From assembly GCF_003287955.1 (NCBI RefSeq), contig NZ_QMKP01000006.1, forward strand, positions 1 through 64,000: 64,000 bases of DNA, given 5' to 3'. Shown here one piece after another: positions 7,233 to 16,634 of this stretch (positions are counted from its first letter, which is position 1; the number at the start of each line of letters is the position of its first letter). Source of the stretch: Arthrobacter sp. AQ5-06. GTDB lineage: Bacteria > Actinomycetota > Actinomycetes > Actinomycetales > Micrococcaceae. The notes below the pieces were generated by a model, which did no database searches, was not told the DNA's origin, and saw only the letters and a program-made list of their open reading frames with translations. Both the position numbers and the translations under genes were made by a program.

Positions 7233-7651
7233 CTAACAGGCATTCCGGTCGGCGTCGCCTAGTCTCTTTGAGAGGTTATACTGCCCACCGAGGCGGACTC
7301 TGATAACTGAGGAATCCACGAACTTACGAAGGATGAATCGAGGGGTTTCCTGGCCTTTTGCCCATGGCAGGACAGTGCCACTCCCTGAGGTCAAACCGCC
7401 GGTGGCCGCATCGAAGCATTCCTTGGACATACCGTCGTTTGGCGGCGGAGTGGCATTCGGCTTGGGTACCTCAGCCTTGGGGCCGTTGACGGACTTGACA
7501 TCGCCACGTGCCGTCTTATTCTCCGTCCTCGTGGGGAACACTTTCATTACGGCATCATCGAGTAGGACAGGGCTGAGCAGCCTGCGGCCAACACCGTCAA
7601 AAGTGTCAGGAGAGCGGCAGCCGAATTGGATCGGCGAAGTCTTGTGATCAT
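7233..7651 (-). pseudogene. frameshifted lipoprotein gene
   Basis: From ATG 7651 on the minus strand the frame reads MITRLRRSNSAAALLTLLTV followed by LAAGCSALSYSMMP and a stop. This is a clear lipoprotein signal peptide with lipobox LAAGC. The neighbouring frame continues from the same point (VMKVFPTRTENKTARGDV, then a Pro-rich linker, then a body ending GDADRNAC at 7233). One frameshift near 7555 therefore splits the gene. No strong ribosome site is visible. The protein family is unknown. It is the second broken lipoprotein gene in the island. Confidence 0.6.
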
Positions 7652-7825
7652 GGATTACCGCAAAAGTTAGGCCGGCCAGCCCGGCACCCTGACTGATGTT
7701 AGCGTCCTGCTGAGGCTGACATCCGTGCCGTGGCCGAACGGGCCCCGGTCCTGCTCGGCGGCAGCCTCTCCCGGAGGAGCTGAGCACAGTAAAGGATCTG
7801 TACGAGAAGACGCCCCTTGATGTCG

Positions 7826-7918
7826 CTATACAACCACCGAAAACGCCGTCAGCGGCGCCTCGGGCGGCTAACCCCGGTCGAGTTTGAGACAATCAATACC
7901 GGCCTCAAAGCCGCCTAG
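7826..7918 (+). pseudogene. IS3-family transposase C-terminal remnant
   Basis: The frame reads LYNHRKRRQRRLGRLTPVEF and ends TINTGLKAA before TAG 7916-7918. The pattern YNHRK..RRLG.LTPVEFE is the usual C-terminus of IS3-family OrfB integrases. Only about 30 codons survive and no DDE residues remain. The upstream sequence back to 7652 gives no further match in any frame. Its end lies six bases from the truncated integrase, which suggests the element was inserted there and then mostly lost. Confidence 0.6.
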
Positions 7919-7923
7919 CAACA

Positions 7924-8286
7924 CTAAACCCCGAGAGTCAACGAATTCCGGGGCAGTCCCGTCCCGGCTTTGTAGCGCCTGAGCGTGTATCCGTTAACAC
8001 CGGTCCGCAGCGCAATATGGTCCTCGATCATACGAGTAACCGTATAGATGCCCTTGAAGTGATCCCTGGCGCTGTTCAGCGCCGCGCCCACGTCGTTGGC
8101 GTGAGCTTTCAAAACCGTCACAAGGAAGTTTGCATCCTGCGCCGAGTCCACCCTTTGAGTGATCTGGTCCTTAGACTCGGGATCCACCCACCTGACGTAG
8201 TGAGCGACCGTACCATCTTTGCGTTTTCTTGAATCTCTGTAAGCCACAAAATCACTATGCGTCGATCCCCCTCGCGGGTGTCGCAT
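7924..8286 (-). pseudogene. tyrosine integrase N-terminal fragment beside tRNA-Leu
   Basis: The 120-residue frame resembles the arm-binding and SAM-like N-terminal domains of actinophage and ICE integrases (RKRKDGTVAHYVRWVDPES, then ALNSARDHFKGIYTVTRMIE). It breaks off without any catalytic R-H-R-Y region. Its position 93 bp from the 3' end of tRNA-Leu fits an element integrated at that tRNA. The ATG at 8286 lies in a hairpin loop, so a downstream GTG may have been the true start. The C-terminal half was probably lost with the adjacent IS3 remnant. Confidence 0.55.
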
Positions 8287-8299
8287 TTCGACACCCGCG
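8273..8299. other. strong palindrome overlapping the integrase start
   Basis: The arms CGCGGGTGTCG and CGACACCCGCG are perfect 11-mers around loop CATTT. Just right of it, a 15-base unit CGCGTGAGTGAARAC occurs at 8296-8310 and 8317-8331, 21 bases apart. It could be recombination arm sites or an operator. Confidence 0.5.
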
Positions 8300-8340
8300 T
8301 GAGTGAAAACGGCCCTCGCGTGAGTGAAGACAGAAAAAAA

Positions 8341-8366
8341 CCCCTAGAATCCTTGGATTCTAGGGG
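8341..8366 (-). terminator. intrinsic terminator of tRNA-Leu
   Basis: The arms CCCCTAGAATCC and GGATTCTAGGGG form a perfect 12-bp stem with a two-base loop. A T run follows on the minus strand (complement of the seven A at 8334-8340). It lies 12 bases beyond the tRNA 3' end. Confidence 0.85.
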
Positions 8367-8378
8367 TTTTCCCATTTG

Positions 8379-8461
8379 TGCGCGGAGGGGGACTTGAACC
8401 CCCACCCCCTTTCGAGGACTAGCACCTCAAGCTAGCGCGTCTGCCATTCCGCCACCCGCGC
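8379..8461 (-). tRNA. tRNA-Leu (anticodon GAG)
   Basis: The 83-nt cloverleaf has acceptor stem GCGCGGG/TCCGCGC (one wobble), an anticodon stem CTAGC/GCTAG with loop TTGAGGT (anticodon GAG), a long variable arm typical of class II tRNAs, and the T-arm sequence GGTTCAAGTCC. The CCA end is not encoded. It marks the right edge of the island and is a plausible integration target, given the integrase fragment next to it. Confidence 0.93.
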
Positions 8462-8633
8462 AGGTGGTATTTCGGACAACGTCTACGCCTTTCAGCGTTT
8501 CGCTTTTCTCCGAAGCAGCGAGAAAAACTCTAACACGAACTTTCCGGAAACATGGAATCGGGACGGATGGGTAGGCTGAAGGCACACGAGATCGCAGGTT
8601 GTTTGCAGCCTTCCCACTGCCCAAGGAGTTTCT

Positions 8634-9938
8634 ATGTCTGACATCCGTGCCGAGGATGAAGTTGTCCGGATCTGCCAGGAACTCATCCGGATAGATACCT
8701 CGAACTACGGTGACGGTTCGGGGCCGGGGGAGCGGGTGGCCGCTGAATACACAGCCGGGCTGATCGAGGAAGTAGGCCTCTCGGCCGAGATCTTCGAGTC
8801 GGCACCCGGCCGGGCAAGTGTTGTCACCCGGATGGCCGGTGAAGATCCGTCCGCCAGCGCGTTGGTGGTGCACGGGCACCTTGATGTTGTTCCCGCCCTG
8901 CGTGAACAGTGGTCGGTGGATCCTTTTGGTGCTGAACTCAAGGATGGACTCATCTGGGGCCGCGGAGCCGTGGACATGAAGGACATGGACGCCATGATCC
9001 TTGCCGTGATGCGGGATTTGGCCAGATCCGGGCGCAGGCCCAAGCGCGACATTATCTTTGCCTTCTTCGCCGACGAGGAAGCCGGTGGTGAGTACGGTGC
9101 CCGCTACGCGGTCGACAAGCGGCCCGAGCTCTTCGAAGGCGCAACCGAAGCCATCTCCGAGGTAGGCGGCTTCTCGGCAACCATCGGCGGGCAGCGTGCG
9201 TACCTCCTCCAGACGGCCGAGAAGGGCATCTCCTGGCTCCGCCTGGTGGCGCACGGCCGGGCCGGCCACGGCTCCCAGATCAATACGGACAACGCCGTCA
9301 CCCGGCTGGCTGCTGCGGTAACCCGGATCGGCGAATATAAGTGGCCAATTGAGCTGACGCCCACCACGCGGCAGTTCCTGGACGGCGTGACCGAACTCAC
9401 AGGGGTGGAATTCGATCCGGACAATCCGGACCGCCTGCTGGACCAGCTCGGCACCGTGGCGCGCTTTGTGGGGGCAACCCTGCAGAACACCACCAACCCC
9501 ACGCTGCTCAAGGGCGGCTACAAGCACAACGTCATCCCGGAATCGGCTGAGGCCCTGGTGGACTGCCGGACGCTCCCAGGCCAGCAGGACCACGTGCTGG
9601 AGGTTGTGCGGGAGCTTGCCGGTTCCGGTGTCGAAGTCAGCTACGTGCACAGCGACGTCTCGCTCGAGGTCCCGTTCGCCGGAAACCTGGTGGATTCCAT
9701 GATTGACGCCCTGCACACCGAGGACCCTGGGGCGAAAGTACTTCCCTATACGCTCTCCGGCGGCACGGATAACAAATCACTGAGCCGGCTGGGTATCACC
9801 GGCTACGGCTTCGCTCCCCTCCAGCTGCCCGACGATCTCGATTTCACCGGGATGTTCCACGGCGTGGACGAGCGGGTCCCGGTGGACTCGCTGAAGTTCG
9901 GCGCCCGGGTGCTCAACACGCTCCTCACGAATTACTGA
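8634..9938 (+). CDS. M20-family metallopeptidase
   Basis: This 434-residue cytosolic zinc hydrolase of the M20 amino-acylase/carboxypeptidase type is of normal length. Metal and catalytic motifs are present: HGHLDVVPA (His ligand and catalytic Asp), the bridging Asp in GRGAVDMKDMD, and the general-base and ligand pair in DEEAGG. A dimerisation domain occupies about residues 190-310, and the late ligand region is near GMFHGVDERVP. Substrates are probably small peptides or N-acyl amino acids; the exact one cannot be told. AAGGAG lies seven bases before the ATG. The acyl-CoA dehydrogenase gene starts 12 bases downstream, suggesting one transcript. Confidence 0.9.
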   Translation: MSDIRAEDEVVRICQELIRIDTSNYGDGSGPGERVAAEYTAGLIEEVGLSAEIFESAPGRASVVTRMAGEDPSASALVVHGHLDVVPALREQWSVDPFGAELKDGLIWGRGAVDMKDMDAMILAVMRDLARSGRRPKRDIIFAFFADEEAGGEYGARYAVDKRPELFEGATEAISEVGGFSATIGGQRAYLLQTAEKGISWLRLVAHGRAGHGSQINTDNAVTRLAAAVTRIGEYKWPIELTPTTRQFLDGVTELTGVEFDPDNPDRLLDQLGTVARFVGATLQNTTNPTLLKGGYKHNVIPESAEALVDCRTLPGQQDHVLEVVRELAGSGVEVSYVHSDVSLEVPFAGNLVDSMIDALHTEDPGAKVLPYTLSGGTDNKSLSRLGITGYGFAPLQLPDDLDFTGMFHGVDERVPVDSLKFGARVLNTLLTNY

Positions 9939-9950
9939 GCCGGCCCGGAC

Positions 9951-11111
9951 ATGACTCCCGAGGAAGTCCTGCCGGAGCCGTTGCTCGAGGCCATCCGCGG
10001 CCGTGCCGCGGGCTATGACCGGGACAACAGCTTCTTCTTTGAGGACCTTGCGGAGCTGTCCGCCGCCGGATACCTCAAGCTCTTTGTGCCGGCGTCCGAC
10101 GGCGGCCTGGGGCTTGGGCTCGAGGCGGCAGCGCAGTGCCAGCGGCGGCTGGCAACGGCGGCCCCGGCCACCGCCCTGGCCATCAACATGCATCTGGTCT
10201 GGACCGGCGTCGCCCACGTCCTGGCCGCAAGGGGGGACCATTCCCTTGACTTCGTCCTGCAGGAGACTGCCCACGGCGAGATCTTTGCCTTCGGCAATTC
10301 CGAAGCCGGCAACGATTCGGTCCTCTTCGATTCAAAAACGGCAGCCGTCCCCCTGCCGGGCGGAGCGTACAGCTTCACGGGTACCAAGATCTTCACGAGT
10401 CTTTCGCCCGCCTGGACCCGGCTGGGAATCTTCGGCAAGGACGGCCAGGCCAGAGGAGGCGAAGGGGAGTTGGTGCACGGCTTCATCATCCGGGAGGCCG
10501 CGGGCTACTCCATCCTGGATGACTGGAACACCCTGGGCATGCGGGCCAGCCAGTCAAGCACCACCGTGCTGGACGGCGTCGAGGTCCCGCCGGAGCGGAT
10601 CTTCCGCAAACTCCCGGTGGGACCCAACGCCGATCCGCTCATTTTCGCCATTTTCGCTTGCTTCGAGTCGTTGCTGGCTGCCGTGTACACCGGCATCGGA
10701 GAGCGTGCCCTGAACCTCGGTGTTGAGGCTGTCAAGCGCCGGACGTCGTTCAAGAATGCCGGCCGAAGCTATGCGCAGGATCCGGACATCCGCTGGAAGA
10801 TCGCGGAAGCCGCCATGGCCATGGATATCCTCTACCCCCAGCTGCTGACCGTAACCCGCGATGTCGATGCGCTCGTTGAGCACGGGCCGCAGTGGTTTCC
10901 CAAACTTGTGGGGCTGAAGGTTAACGCAACTGAAACGGCCCGCCGCGTTGTGGACCTGGCCATCAGGGTCAGTGGCGGGTCCAGCTACTTTCGTGGGTCG
11001 GAACTTGAACGCCTGTACCGGGATGTGCTGGCGGGGATGTTCCACCCGTCTGACGATGAGTCGGCGCACAACACCGTGGCGAACGCATGGCTGGGTCCGT
11101 TCGAGGCCTGA
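9951..11111 (+). CDS. acyl-CoA dehydrogenase-family flavoprotein
   Basis: This 386-residue protein has the acyl-CoA dehydrogenase layout: an N-terminal helical domain, a middle beta domain (GTKIFTSLSPAWTRLGIF, about 145-165; GMRASQSSTTVLDGVEVP, about 195-215) and a C-terminal helical domain (GGSSYFRGSELERLYRDV). The end of the protein resembles the DszC/flavin monooxygenase branch, so it may oxygenate a substrate and not desaturate an acyl-CoA. No obvious catalytic Glu can be fixed by eye. It is probably cotranscribed with the M20 peptidase upstream. Its substrate is unknown. Confidence 0.8.
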   Translation: MTPEEVLPEPLLEAIRGRAAGYDRDNSFFFEDLAELSAAGYLKLFVPASDGGLGLGLEAAAQCQRRLATAAPATALAINMHLVWTGVAHVLAARGDHSLDFVLQETAHGEIFAFGNSEAGNDSVLFDSKTAAVPLPGGAYSFTGTKIFTSLSPAWTRLGIFGKDGQARGGEGELVHGFIIREAAGYSILDDWNTLGMRASQSSTTVLDGVEVPPERIFRKLPVGPNADPLIFAIFACFESLLAAVYTGIGERALNLGVEAVKRRTSFKNAGRSYAQDPDIRWKIAEAAMAMDILYPQLLTVTRDVDALVEHGPQWFPKLVGLKVNATETARRVVDLAIRVSGGSSYFRGSELERLYRDVLAGMFHPSDDESAHNTVANAWLGPFEA

Positions 11112-11134
11112 ACGGGCCGCTGGCCGGTGAATCC

Positions 11135-11368
11135 CTATACGGTCCGCTGGACCTGCATGACCCGGCGGCGGAGCCAGAAGCGCCTGCCGCCGCCCAAATA
11201 CAGCTTGCTGCGTTCCAGCTCCCACTTGCCGTACTCGGAGTGCTCCACGAGCCGGCGCCTGGCGTCGGGCAGTGAATCGTCAGGGCTGACCGTCAGAACG
11301 AGGTACTCGTACTGCCTCAGAATGTCCCGTTCCCGCTGGACCGAGCTGGTGAGAAAATGTTCCTTCAT
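11135..11368 (-). CDS. DUF5703-family small protein
   Basis: This 77-residue basic protein resembles the conserved actinobacterial DUF5703 family. Recognisable parts are RQYEYLVLTVSPDDSLPDAR, then RRRLVEHSEYGKWELERSKLY and a basic end (RRFWLRRRVMQVQRTV). GGAGAG lies just before the ATG at 11368, and the long upstream extension of the frame is not supported. The gene is convergent with the acyl-CoA dehydrogenase gene and divergent from the next small gene. No biochemical role is known. Confidence 0.75.
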   Translation of the reverse strand: MKEHFLTSSVQRERDILRQYEYLVLTVSPDDSLPDARRRLVEHSEYGKWELERSKLYLGGGRRFWLRRRVMQVQRTV

Positions 11369-11407
11369 TGCTCTCCATTTTCGTCCTTTTCCGGCTAACG
11401 TGAAGTC

Positions 11408-11674
11408 ATGAGCATCGATCCGCGTGTCGCGCTTCAGTCCTTGACAACCGCCTTGGAAGAACACCTTATAGCAGCATCCAACCGGCGTGGCGATGGCGAT
11501 CCCGCGGTGGAAGCGGCTTTTTTTGCGGTCGCGGATGCGTTCGAGGTTTATGAAGACGCACTCTACGAGGCTTACAGCGAAGTTACACCCCTTCAGGTCT
11601 TCGATGATGAAGAAGATGACGACGATGAAGCCAGCATCGACGACGACGAAGACTTGGAAATCCTCAAGGACTGA
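11408..11674 (+). CDS. conserved small acidic protein
   Basis: This 88-residue protein starts MSIDPRVALQSLTTALEEHL, has a helical body (about 5-55) and ends in a very acidic tail (DDEEDDDDEASIDDDEDL). Similar short proteins occur next to DUF5703 genes in related actinobacteria. I recognise no enzyme or binding motif. The acidic tail may mediate contact with a basic partner. The start is the ATG nearest the divergent gene, 39 bases from it. Confidence 0.65.
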   Translation: MSIDPRVALQSLTTALEEHLIAASNRRGDGDPAVEAAFFAVADAFEVYEDALYEAYSEVTPLQVFDDEEDDDDEASIDDDEDLEILKD

Positions 11675-11731
11675 GAACTCCACGCCACCAGCGCCGGGCA
11701 ACGCCCTAACGCGGCGGCCCTGAACGGCGTG

Positions 11732-12667
11732 TCAGCCGGGCAGGGAAACGTCCTCAAGCGCGCCGGCAATTTCAGGCGGCAGCCGGGTCAGTTGGGCGGC
11801 CATGATTTCTTTAGCCTGTGCCGGAGTCCTGGGCCCGATGATGGCCGTGGCCACGCCGTGCTGGGACAAAAGCCAGCTCAGCGAAACGTCCAGCGGTGTG
11901 CGGCCCAGACCCTTGGCAGCCATCGACACGGCTTCCACAACGCTGGACGGCTGCGCCGCCAGGTACGGCTCTAGGTAGGGTGCGGAGTCTGTTCTTGCCG
12001 CCCGGGAATCGGCCGGGATGGCGCCACGGTACTTGCCGGTCAGGACGCCGCGTCCCAACGGCGCCCAGGCCATCAGCCCCAGACCGGCATCTTCGACGGC
12101 GGGAACCAGTTCCGCTTCAGCTTTTCGCTGCAGCAGTGAATATTCAGCCTGCGCGGCTACGAGCGGAAACCCGGCCACTGCCGCGGCTTTGGCGCTTTGC
12201 CACCCGTTGAAGTTGGAGATGCCCGCATAACGGGCGCGGCCGCTCCGGAGCGCGAATTCAAGCGCAGACAGGGTCTCGTCCAGCGGGACATTGCCGTCCC
12301 ATGCCTGGGCAAACCAGATATCCACGTAGTCAGTCCCCAGTCTCGCCAGGCTGGCGTCCAGGCCGGAGAGCATCGCATTGCGCGACGTGTCCACCGTGCG
12401 CCGGCCGTCCGACGTCGACATCCCCGCTTTGGTGGAAATGCAGACTTCAGTGCGGGAGACAACGTCACCCAGGAGGGACCCGATCATCGCCTCTGCGCGG
12501 CCGTCGGCGTATGACGCCGCGGTATCTATGAGTTTTCCGCCACCATCGATAAATGTCCGCAATATTTCCGAGGCGTCCTGTTCGTCGGTATCGCTGGACC
12601 AGGACATGGTGCCGAGGGAAAGGGCGGAGACTCGCAATCCACTGTTGCCGACGTAACGCTGCTGCAT
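11732..12667 (-). CDS. aldo/keto reductase
   Basis: This 311-residue NADPH-dependent oxidoreductase has the (beta/alpha)8 family signatures: LIDTAASYADGRAEAMIG with catalytic Asp and Tyr, the conserved Lys in CISTKAGMS, and cofactor-site residues near AIIGPRTPAQAKEI. It resembles the AKR family of general carbonyl reductases or detoxification enzymes. The physiological substrate cannot be read from sequence. The start at 12667 gives the usual MQQRYVGNSGLRVS beginning; a TTG at 12700 is less likely. It is divergent from uppP. Confidence 0.9.
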   Translation of the reverse strand: MQQRYVGNSGLRVSALSLGTMSWSSDTDEQDASEILRTFIDGGGKLIDTAASYADGRAEAMIGSLLGDVVSRTEVCISTKAGMSTSDGRRTVDTSRNAMLSGLDASLARLGTDYVDIWFAQAWDGNVPLDETLSALEFALRSGRARYAGISNFNGWQSAKAAAVAGFPLVAAQAEYSLLQRKAEAELVPAVEDAGLGLMAWAPLGRGVLTGKYRGAIPADSRAARTDSAPYLEPYLAAQPSSVVEAVSMAAKGLGRTPLDVSLSWLLSQHGVATAIIGPRTPAQAKEIMAAQLTRLPPEIAGALEDVSLPG

Positions 12668-12717
12668 AGCTGCAAGCTTACGGGGAATCATCAGGGTCAA
12701 TGACGTAGGGTCTTAGC

Positions 12718-13551
12718 GTGAACTGGTTTGAGGCGGCCCTGCTGGGCCTAGTGCAGGGACTGACCGAATTTCTACCGATTTCATCGAGCGCGCACCTGCG
12801 GATTGTGGGGCAGTTCCTTCCCAACGCAGCCGATCCCGGGGCCGCGTTTACCGCCATCACGCAGCTTGGTACCGAAACGGCGGTGGTGATCTATTTCTGG
12901 CGCGACATCGTGCGGATCGTCAGGGCATGGGCGGGATCGCTGACCGGAAAGGTCTCCCGGCAGGACCCGGATGCCCGCATGGGCTGGCTGGTGATCCTGG
13001 GCAGCCTCCCCATCATCGTGCTGGGCCTGCTGTTCCAGGACCAGATTGAGTCGGTGCTGAGGAGCCTTTGGCTCGTGGCGACGATGCTGATTGTTTTTGG
13101 TCTCATCCTGGCGGTGGCTGACGCTGTAGGAAAGCAGGAGCGTGATCTGTCCGGGCTGACGTACAAGCACGGAATCCTGTATGGCTTTGCGCAGGCGCTG
13201 GCTCTTATTCCTGGGGTTTCGCGATCCGGCGGCACCATCACCGCGGGCCTCTTTATGGGCTACACACGCGAAGCCGCCGCGCGGTATTCGTTCCTGCTGG
13301 CTATCCCGGCGGTCTTCGGCAGCGGCCTTTACCAGCTGTACAAGGTGGTCTCCAAGGATGGCATCACCGGCCCTTACGGTCTTCCGGAGACGGCGCTGGC
13401 CACCGTCATCGCCCTTGTGGTGGGTTACATGATCATCGGTTGGTTCCTCAAGTTCATTTCCACCCGAAGCTACCGGCTCTTCGTCTGGTACCGGATCTTC
13501 CTGGGCCTGGCCCTGTATCTTTTGCTCGGTTTCAATGTCATCAGCGCCTAG
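12718..13551 (+). CDS. uppP: undecaprenyl-diphosphatase UppP
   Basis: This 277-residue integral membrane protein dephosphorylates undecaprenyl pyrophosphate so that the lipid carrier of cell-wall synthesis can be reused. Both BacA/UppP signature motifs are present: [14 protein letters not shown] near residue 14 (catalytic Glu) and [14 protein letters not shown] near residue 165. About eight hydrophobic helices fit the family. The start is GTG. mshC follows within 16 bases, so the two may share a transcript. Confidence 0.96.
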   Translation: MNWFEAALLGLVQGLTEFLPISSSAHLRIVGQFLPNAADPGAAFTAITQLGTETAVVIYFWRDIVRIVRAWAGSLTGKVSRQDPDARMGWLVILGSLPIIVLGLLFQDQIESVLRSLWLVATMLIVFGLILAVADAVGKQERDLSGLTYKHGILYGFAQALALIPGVSRSGGTITAGLFMGYTREAAARYSFLLAIPAVFGSGLYQLYKVVSKDGITGPYGLPETALATVIALVVGYMIIGWFLKFISTRSYRLFVWYRIFLGLALYLLLGFNVISA

Positions 13552-13566
13552 CCGTAGGCTTAGGCT

Positions 13567-14844
13567 GTGAAATCCTGGACCTCCCGCCCTGTCCCTGCGC
13601 TGCCCGGCGCCATGCCTGCCATCCGGCTGTTCGACACCGCAAAGGGGAGTGAGGTCACGCTCCGGGCCGGGGGAGAGCAATCCATGTACGTCTGCGGGAT
13701 AACTCCCTATGACGCGACGCACATGGGCCATGCGGCCAGCTATGTAGCGTTTGACCTCCTGAACAGGGCCTGGCGTGACGCCGGCCAGCAGGTTTCCTAC
13801 GTCCAAAACGTCACCGACGTAGACGACCCCCTGCTGGAGCGCGCGACTGCCACCGGTGTGGACTGGCGCGACCTGGCCGCGAGCCAGATTGAACTCTTCC
13901 AGACCGACATGGAGGCACTGAACGTCCTCTCGCCGGACCACTACGTGGGTGCCGTCGAGTCAGTTGACATCATTGTTCCGGCCATCGAACGGCTGGTCCG
14001 CGTGGGCCTGGCCTATCGCGTGCCGGGAACGGCAGGGGAGCCCGACGGCGACGTCTACTACGACGTCGAAGCTGCCGGAAAGCAGACGGTCGCCCCTGAC
14101 GCCTGGACCCTGGGCTCCATCTCCCGCCTCGGTGAAGCCGAAATGCTTGAACTGTTCGCCGAGCGCGGTGGCGACCCAGGCCGGGCCGGCAAGCGGCAGG
14201 CGCTGGACCCCCTGCTCTGGCGGGTTGCCCGCGACGGCGAGCCCAGCTGGCCGGGCGGCGAGCTGGGCCAGGGCAGGCCTGGCTGGCACATCGAGTGCAC
14301 GGTCATCGCGCAGCGCTACCTGCCGGCTCCCTTCACTGTCCAGGGCGGCGGCTCAGACCTCATCTTCCCCCATCACGAGATGGGCGCCGGTCACGCATAT
14401 TCCCTCGCCGAAGTGCCGCTGGCCCACCACTATGCCCATGCCGGCATGGTGGGCCTGGACGGCGAAAAGATGAGCAAGTCCAAGGGCAACCTGGTCCTGG
14501 TGTCGAAACTTCGGGCCGCGGGTGAAGATCCAGCAGCCATCCGCCTGGCCATCCTGGCCCACCACTACCGTTCAGACTGGTCCTGGACCGCGGACGGGTT
14601 TGCGGCTGCGAAGGACCGGCTGGCTGCGTGGCGCCGCGCACTCGCCACTGCGCCTGAAGGATCGGCGTCCGGCCTGATCGCGGAAATGCGGTCCGCCCTT
14701 GCAGCTGACCTGAACGCCCCGGCCGCACTGGAAGCCGTTGACCGCTGGGCCACATCGGCAGACGCCGCGGCGGCAGCGGGCTGCCAGTATGATCAGGCGC
14801 TGGTCAGTGACACGCTGGACGCCTTGCTCGGCGTCGTGCTTTAG
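13567..14844 (+). CDS. mshC: cysteine:1D-myo-inositol aminodeoxyglucopyranoside ligase MshC
   Basis: This 425-residue ligase joins cysteine to GlcN-Ins in mycothiol synthesis. It resembles cysteinyl-tRNA synthetase but lacks the anticodon domain. It shows [17 protein letters not shown] with the zinc-binding Cys and HIGH-like motif, [14 protein letters not shown], the [11 protein letters not shown] zinc site, and [10 protein letters not shown], which is the KMSKS loop. The start is GTG. Its last four bases overlap the convergent PAC2 gene. Mycothiol is an actinobacterial thiol, which supports the taxonomic reading. Confidence 0.96.
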   Translation: MKSWTSRPVPALPGAMPAIRLFDTAKGSEVTLRAGGEQSMYVCGITPYDATHMGHAASYVAFDLLNRAWRDAGQQVSYVQNVTDVDDPLLERATATGVDWRDLAASQIELFQTDMEALNVLSPDHYVGAVESVDIIVPAIERLVRVGLAYRVPGTAGEPDGDVYYDVEAAGKQTVAPDAWTLGSISRLGEAEMLELFAERGGDPGRAGKRQALDPLLWRVARDGEPSWPGGELGQGRPGWHIECTVIAQRYLPAPFTVQGGGSDLIFPHHEMGAGHAYSLAEVPLAHHYAHAGMVGLDGEKMSKSKGNLVLVSKLRAAGEDPAAIRLAILAHHYRSDWSWTADGFAAAKDRLAAWRRALATAPEGSASGLIAEMRSALAADLNAPAALEAVDRWATSADAAAAAGCQYDQALVSDTLDALLGVVL

Positions 14845-15746
14845 GGTTTGTCCCGGCCACGACGCTTGAGGTAGCGCTCGAACTCCCGTGCGATGGATTC
14901 ACCGCTCGCCTCCGGGAGGTCGGCGGTGTCCTTTGCCTCTTCCAGTTGCCGGACGTAAGCGGCGATCTCCGGGTCCTCGGTAGCCAACTCATCGACGCCG
15001 CGCTCCCACGCGGCGGCCTCTTCCGCCAGTTCGTGGGTGTCCAGCGGGACCTGGATCAGCTCCTCGACCCGGTGGAGGAGAGCCAGCTGCGCCTTGGGTG
15101 ACGGGGCTTGGGCCACGTAATGCGGGACTGCGGCCCAGAGGGAAACAGTGGGAAGGCCTGCCAGGAGGGACACTTCGGAGAGTACTCCTACGATGCCGAC
15201 GGGACCTTCATACTGGGAGGCTTCAAGGTTGAGGCGCTCCCGCAACACGGCGTCGTCCGAGGATGTGCTGACCGGAATCGGTCTGCTGTGCGGAATGTCT
15301 GCCAGAAGGGCCCCCACCAGGACCACGTAGTCCACCTTCAGCGCTTCTGCGTGGACCAGCAGCTCCGCCGTATAGGCCCGCCACTTGTACGACGGCTCAA
15401 TGCCCTGGACGAAAATGACGTCCACATTCGAATCCGGCGCACTGGCCTTGTAGATCCGCGTGGATGGCCACTTGATCTTGCGTTCACCCGAGGCGTTCCT
15501 GCGGACCGTGGGACGGGTGAACTGGAAATCGTAGTATTCGTCGGCGTCAATGGACGCGACCTTCTTGCCGCCCCAAATCCTGTTCAGATAGCGCAACGAG
15601 TCACTGGCGGCTTCGCCGGCATCGTTCCAGCCTTCAAATGCGGCCAGCATCACAGTAATGCGCTCCCCGTCCGCCACTGGCAGCAGGAACTGCTCCGTTT
15701 CAGGTGCGGCACCCGGTTCCGTGGTGTCTCCGTCGAAGCTATTCAT
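14841..15746 (-). CDS. PAC2-family protein
   Basis: This 301-residue protein is of the PAC2 (proteasome assembly chaperone-like) family, commonly found near mshC in actinobacteria. Recognisable segments are [18 protein letters not shown] (about residue 38), [14 protein letters not shown] and [19 protein letters not shown], then a helical C-terminal extension. Structures in this family have a phosphorylase-like fold; the bacterial function is not established. The gene converges with mshC and overlaps it by four bases. Confidence 0.9.
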   Translation of the reverse strand: MNSFDGDTTEPGAAPETEQFLLPVADGERITVMLAAFEGWNDAGEAASDSLRYLNRIWGGKKVASIDADEYYDFQFTRPTVRRNASGERKIKWPSTRIYKASAPDSNVDVIFVQGIEPSYKWRAYTAELLVHAEALKVDYVVLVGALLADIPHSRPIPVSTSSDDAVLRERLNLEASQYEGPVGIVGVLSEVSLLAGLPTVSLWAAVPHYVAQAPSPKAQLALLHRVEELIQVPLDTHELAEEAAAWERGVDELATEDPEIAAYVRQLEEAKDTADLPEASGESIAREFERYLKRRGRDKP

Positions 15747-15896
15747 CCCATTACCCTACGTCCAAGAACCGGCGGGACGCATCGAATGAAGGGCCAAAAG
15801 GCGCGCCGGGGCTCATGGTCGCCCGAACGCAACGCTGATATTCGCCGAGGGCGTACCGCACGGCCTGCGTTCAGGTGCGCCCCGTAGACTGAATCC

Positions 15897-16634
15897 ATGC
15901 GATCCTCACCCCCCGTGTCCCCGCTCAAAGCCGTTCTTTGGGATATGGACGGCACCATTGTGGACACGGAACGCTATTGGATTGCCGCAGAGCACGCCCT
16001 CGTGGAAGCCCATGGCGGCACCTGGTCGCACGGGCAGGCCATGCAGCTCGTGGGACAGTCACTGACATATTCGGCCGGAATCCTGCAAGCGGCCGGCGTC
16101 AGGCTGGAGCGCCGGGAGATCATCGACACCCTGACCGCTGAGGTCATCAGCAGCGTCCAGCGCGCTGTTCCCTGGCGTCCCGGGGCGAGGGAACTGCTGG
16201 ATGACCTGCACCGCGCCGGTGTGCGGTGTGCGCTGGTGACCATGTCAGAGGAACCGTTGGCCCGCGAAATTGTGGAAAGCCTGCCCAAGCCCTACTTCGA
16301 ATTCCTGGTCACGGGGGACACCGTCGCCCAGGGCAAGCCGCACCCGGAAGCGTACCTGAAGGCAGTGGAGCTGCTTCAGGAGGCGGACCCGGACCTGACC
16401 GTAGAACACTGCGTCGCACTGGAGGATTCGGCACCGGGAGTGGCCTCGGCTGTGGCATCCGGCGTCGCCACGGTGGCCATTCCGCACATTGTCCCGATCC
16501 CAGAAGATCCCAGGCACACCATCTGGGAATCCCTGGCCGGCCGCACAGTGTCCGAACTGGAGGCCATCGCAGCGGGGAGCCTGGCCGCTGCGGCGACTGG
16601 ACCTGCGACGCCCGTGTCGGGGAGCCCGTTATGA
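15897..16634 (+). CDS. HAD-superfamily hydrolase
   Basis: This 245-residue cytosolic phosphatase is of the beta-phosphoglucomutase/phosphatase subgroup. Motif I is WDMDGTIVDTE with the nucleophile Asp, motif II is the Thr/Ser in LVTMSEEP, motif III is GKPHPEAYLKA, and motif IV is ALEDSAPGVASA. The cap domain lies between about residues 25 and 90. Its stop overlaps the site-2 protease start as ATGA, so the genes are coupled. The substrate is unknown. Confidence 0.93.
   Translation: MRSSPPVSPLKAVLWDMDGTIVDTERYWIAAEHALVEAHGGTWSHGQAMQLVGQSLTYSAGILQAAGVRLERREIIDTLTAEVISSVQRAVPWRPGARELLDDLHRAGVRCALVTMSEEPLAREIVESLPKPYFEFLVTGDTVAQGKPHPEAYLKAVELLQEADPDLTVEHCVALEDSAPGVASAVASGVATVAIPHIVPIPEDPRHTIWESLAGRTVSELEAIAAGSLAAAATGPATPVSGSPL

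Noticed and set aside
12781-13941. 386-codon minus-strand open frame over uppP and mshC
   Set aside because: Both plus-strand genes carry family signatures; the antisense product is charged and repetitive without homology clues.
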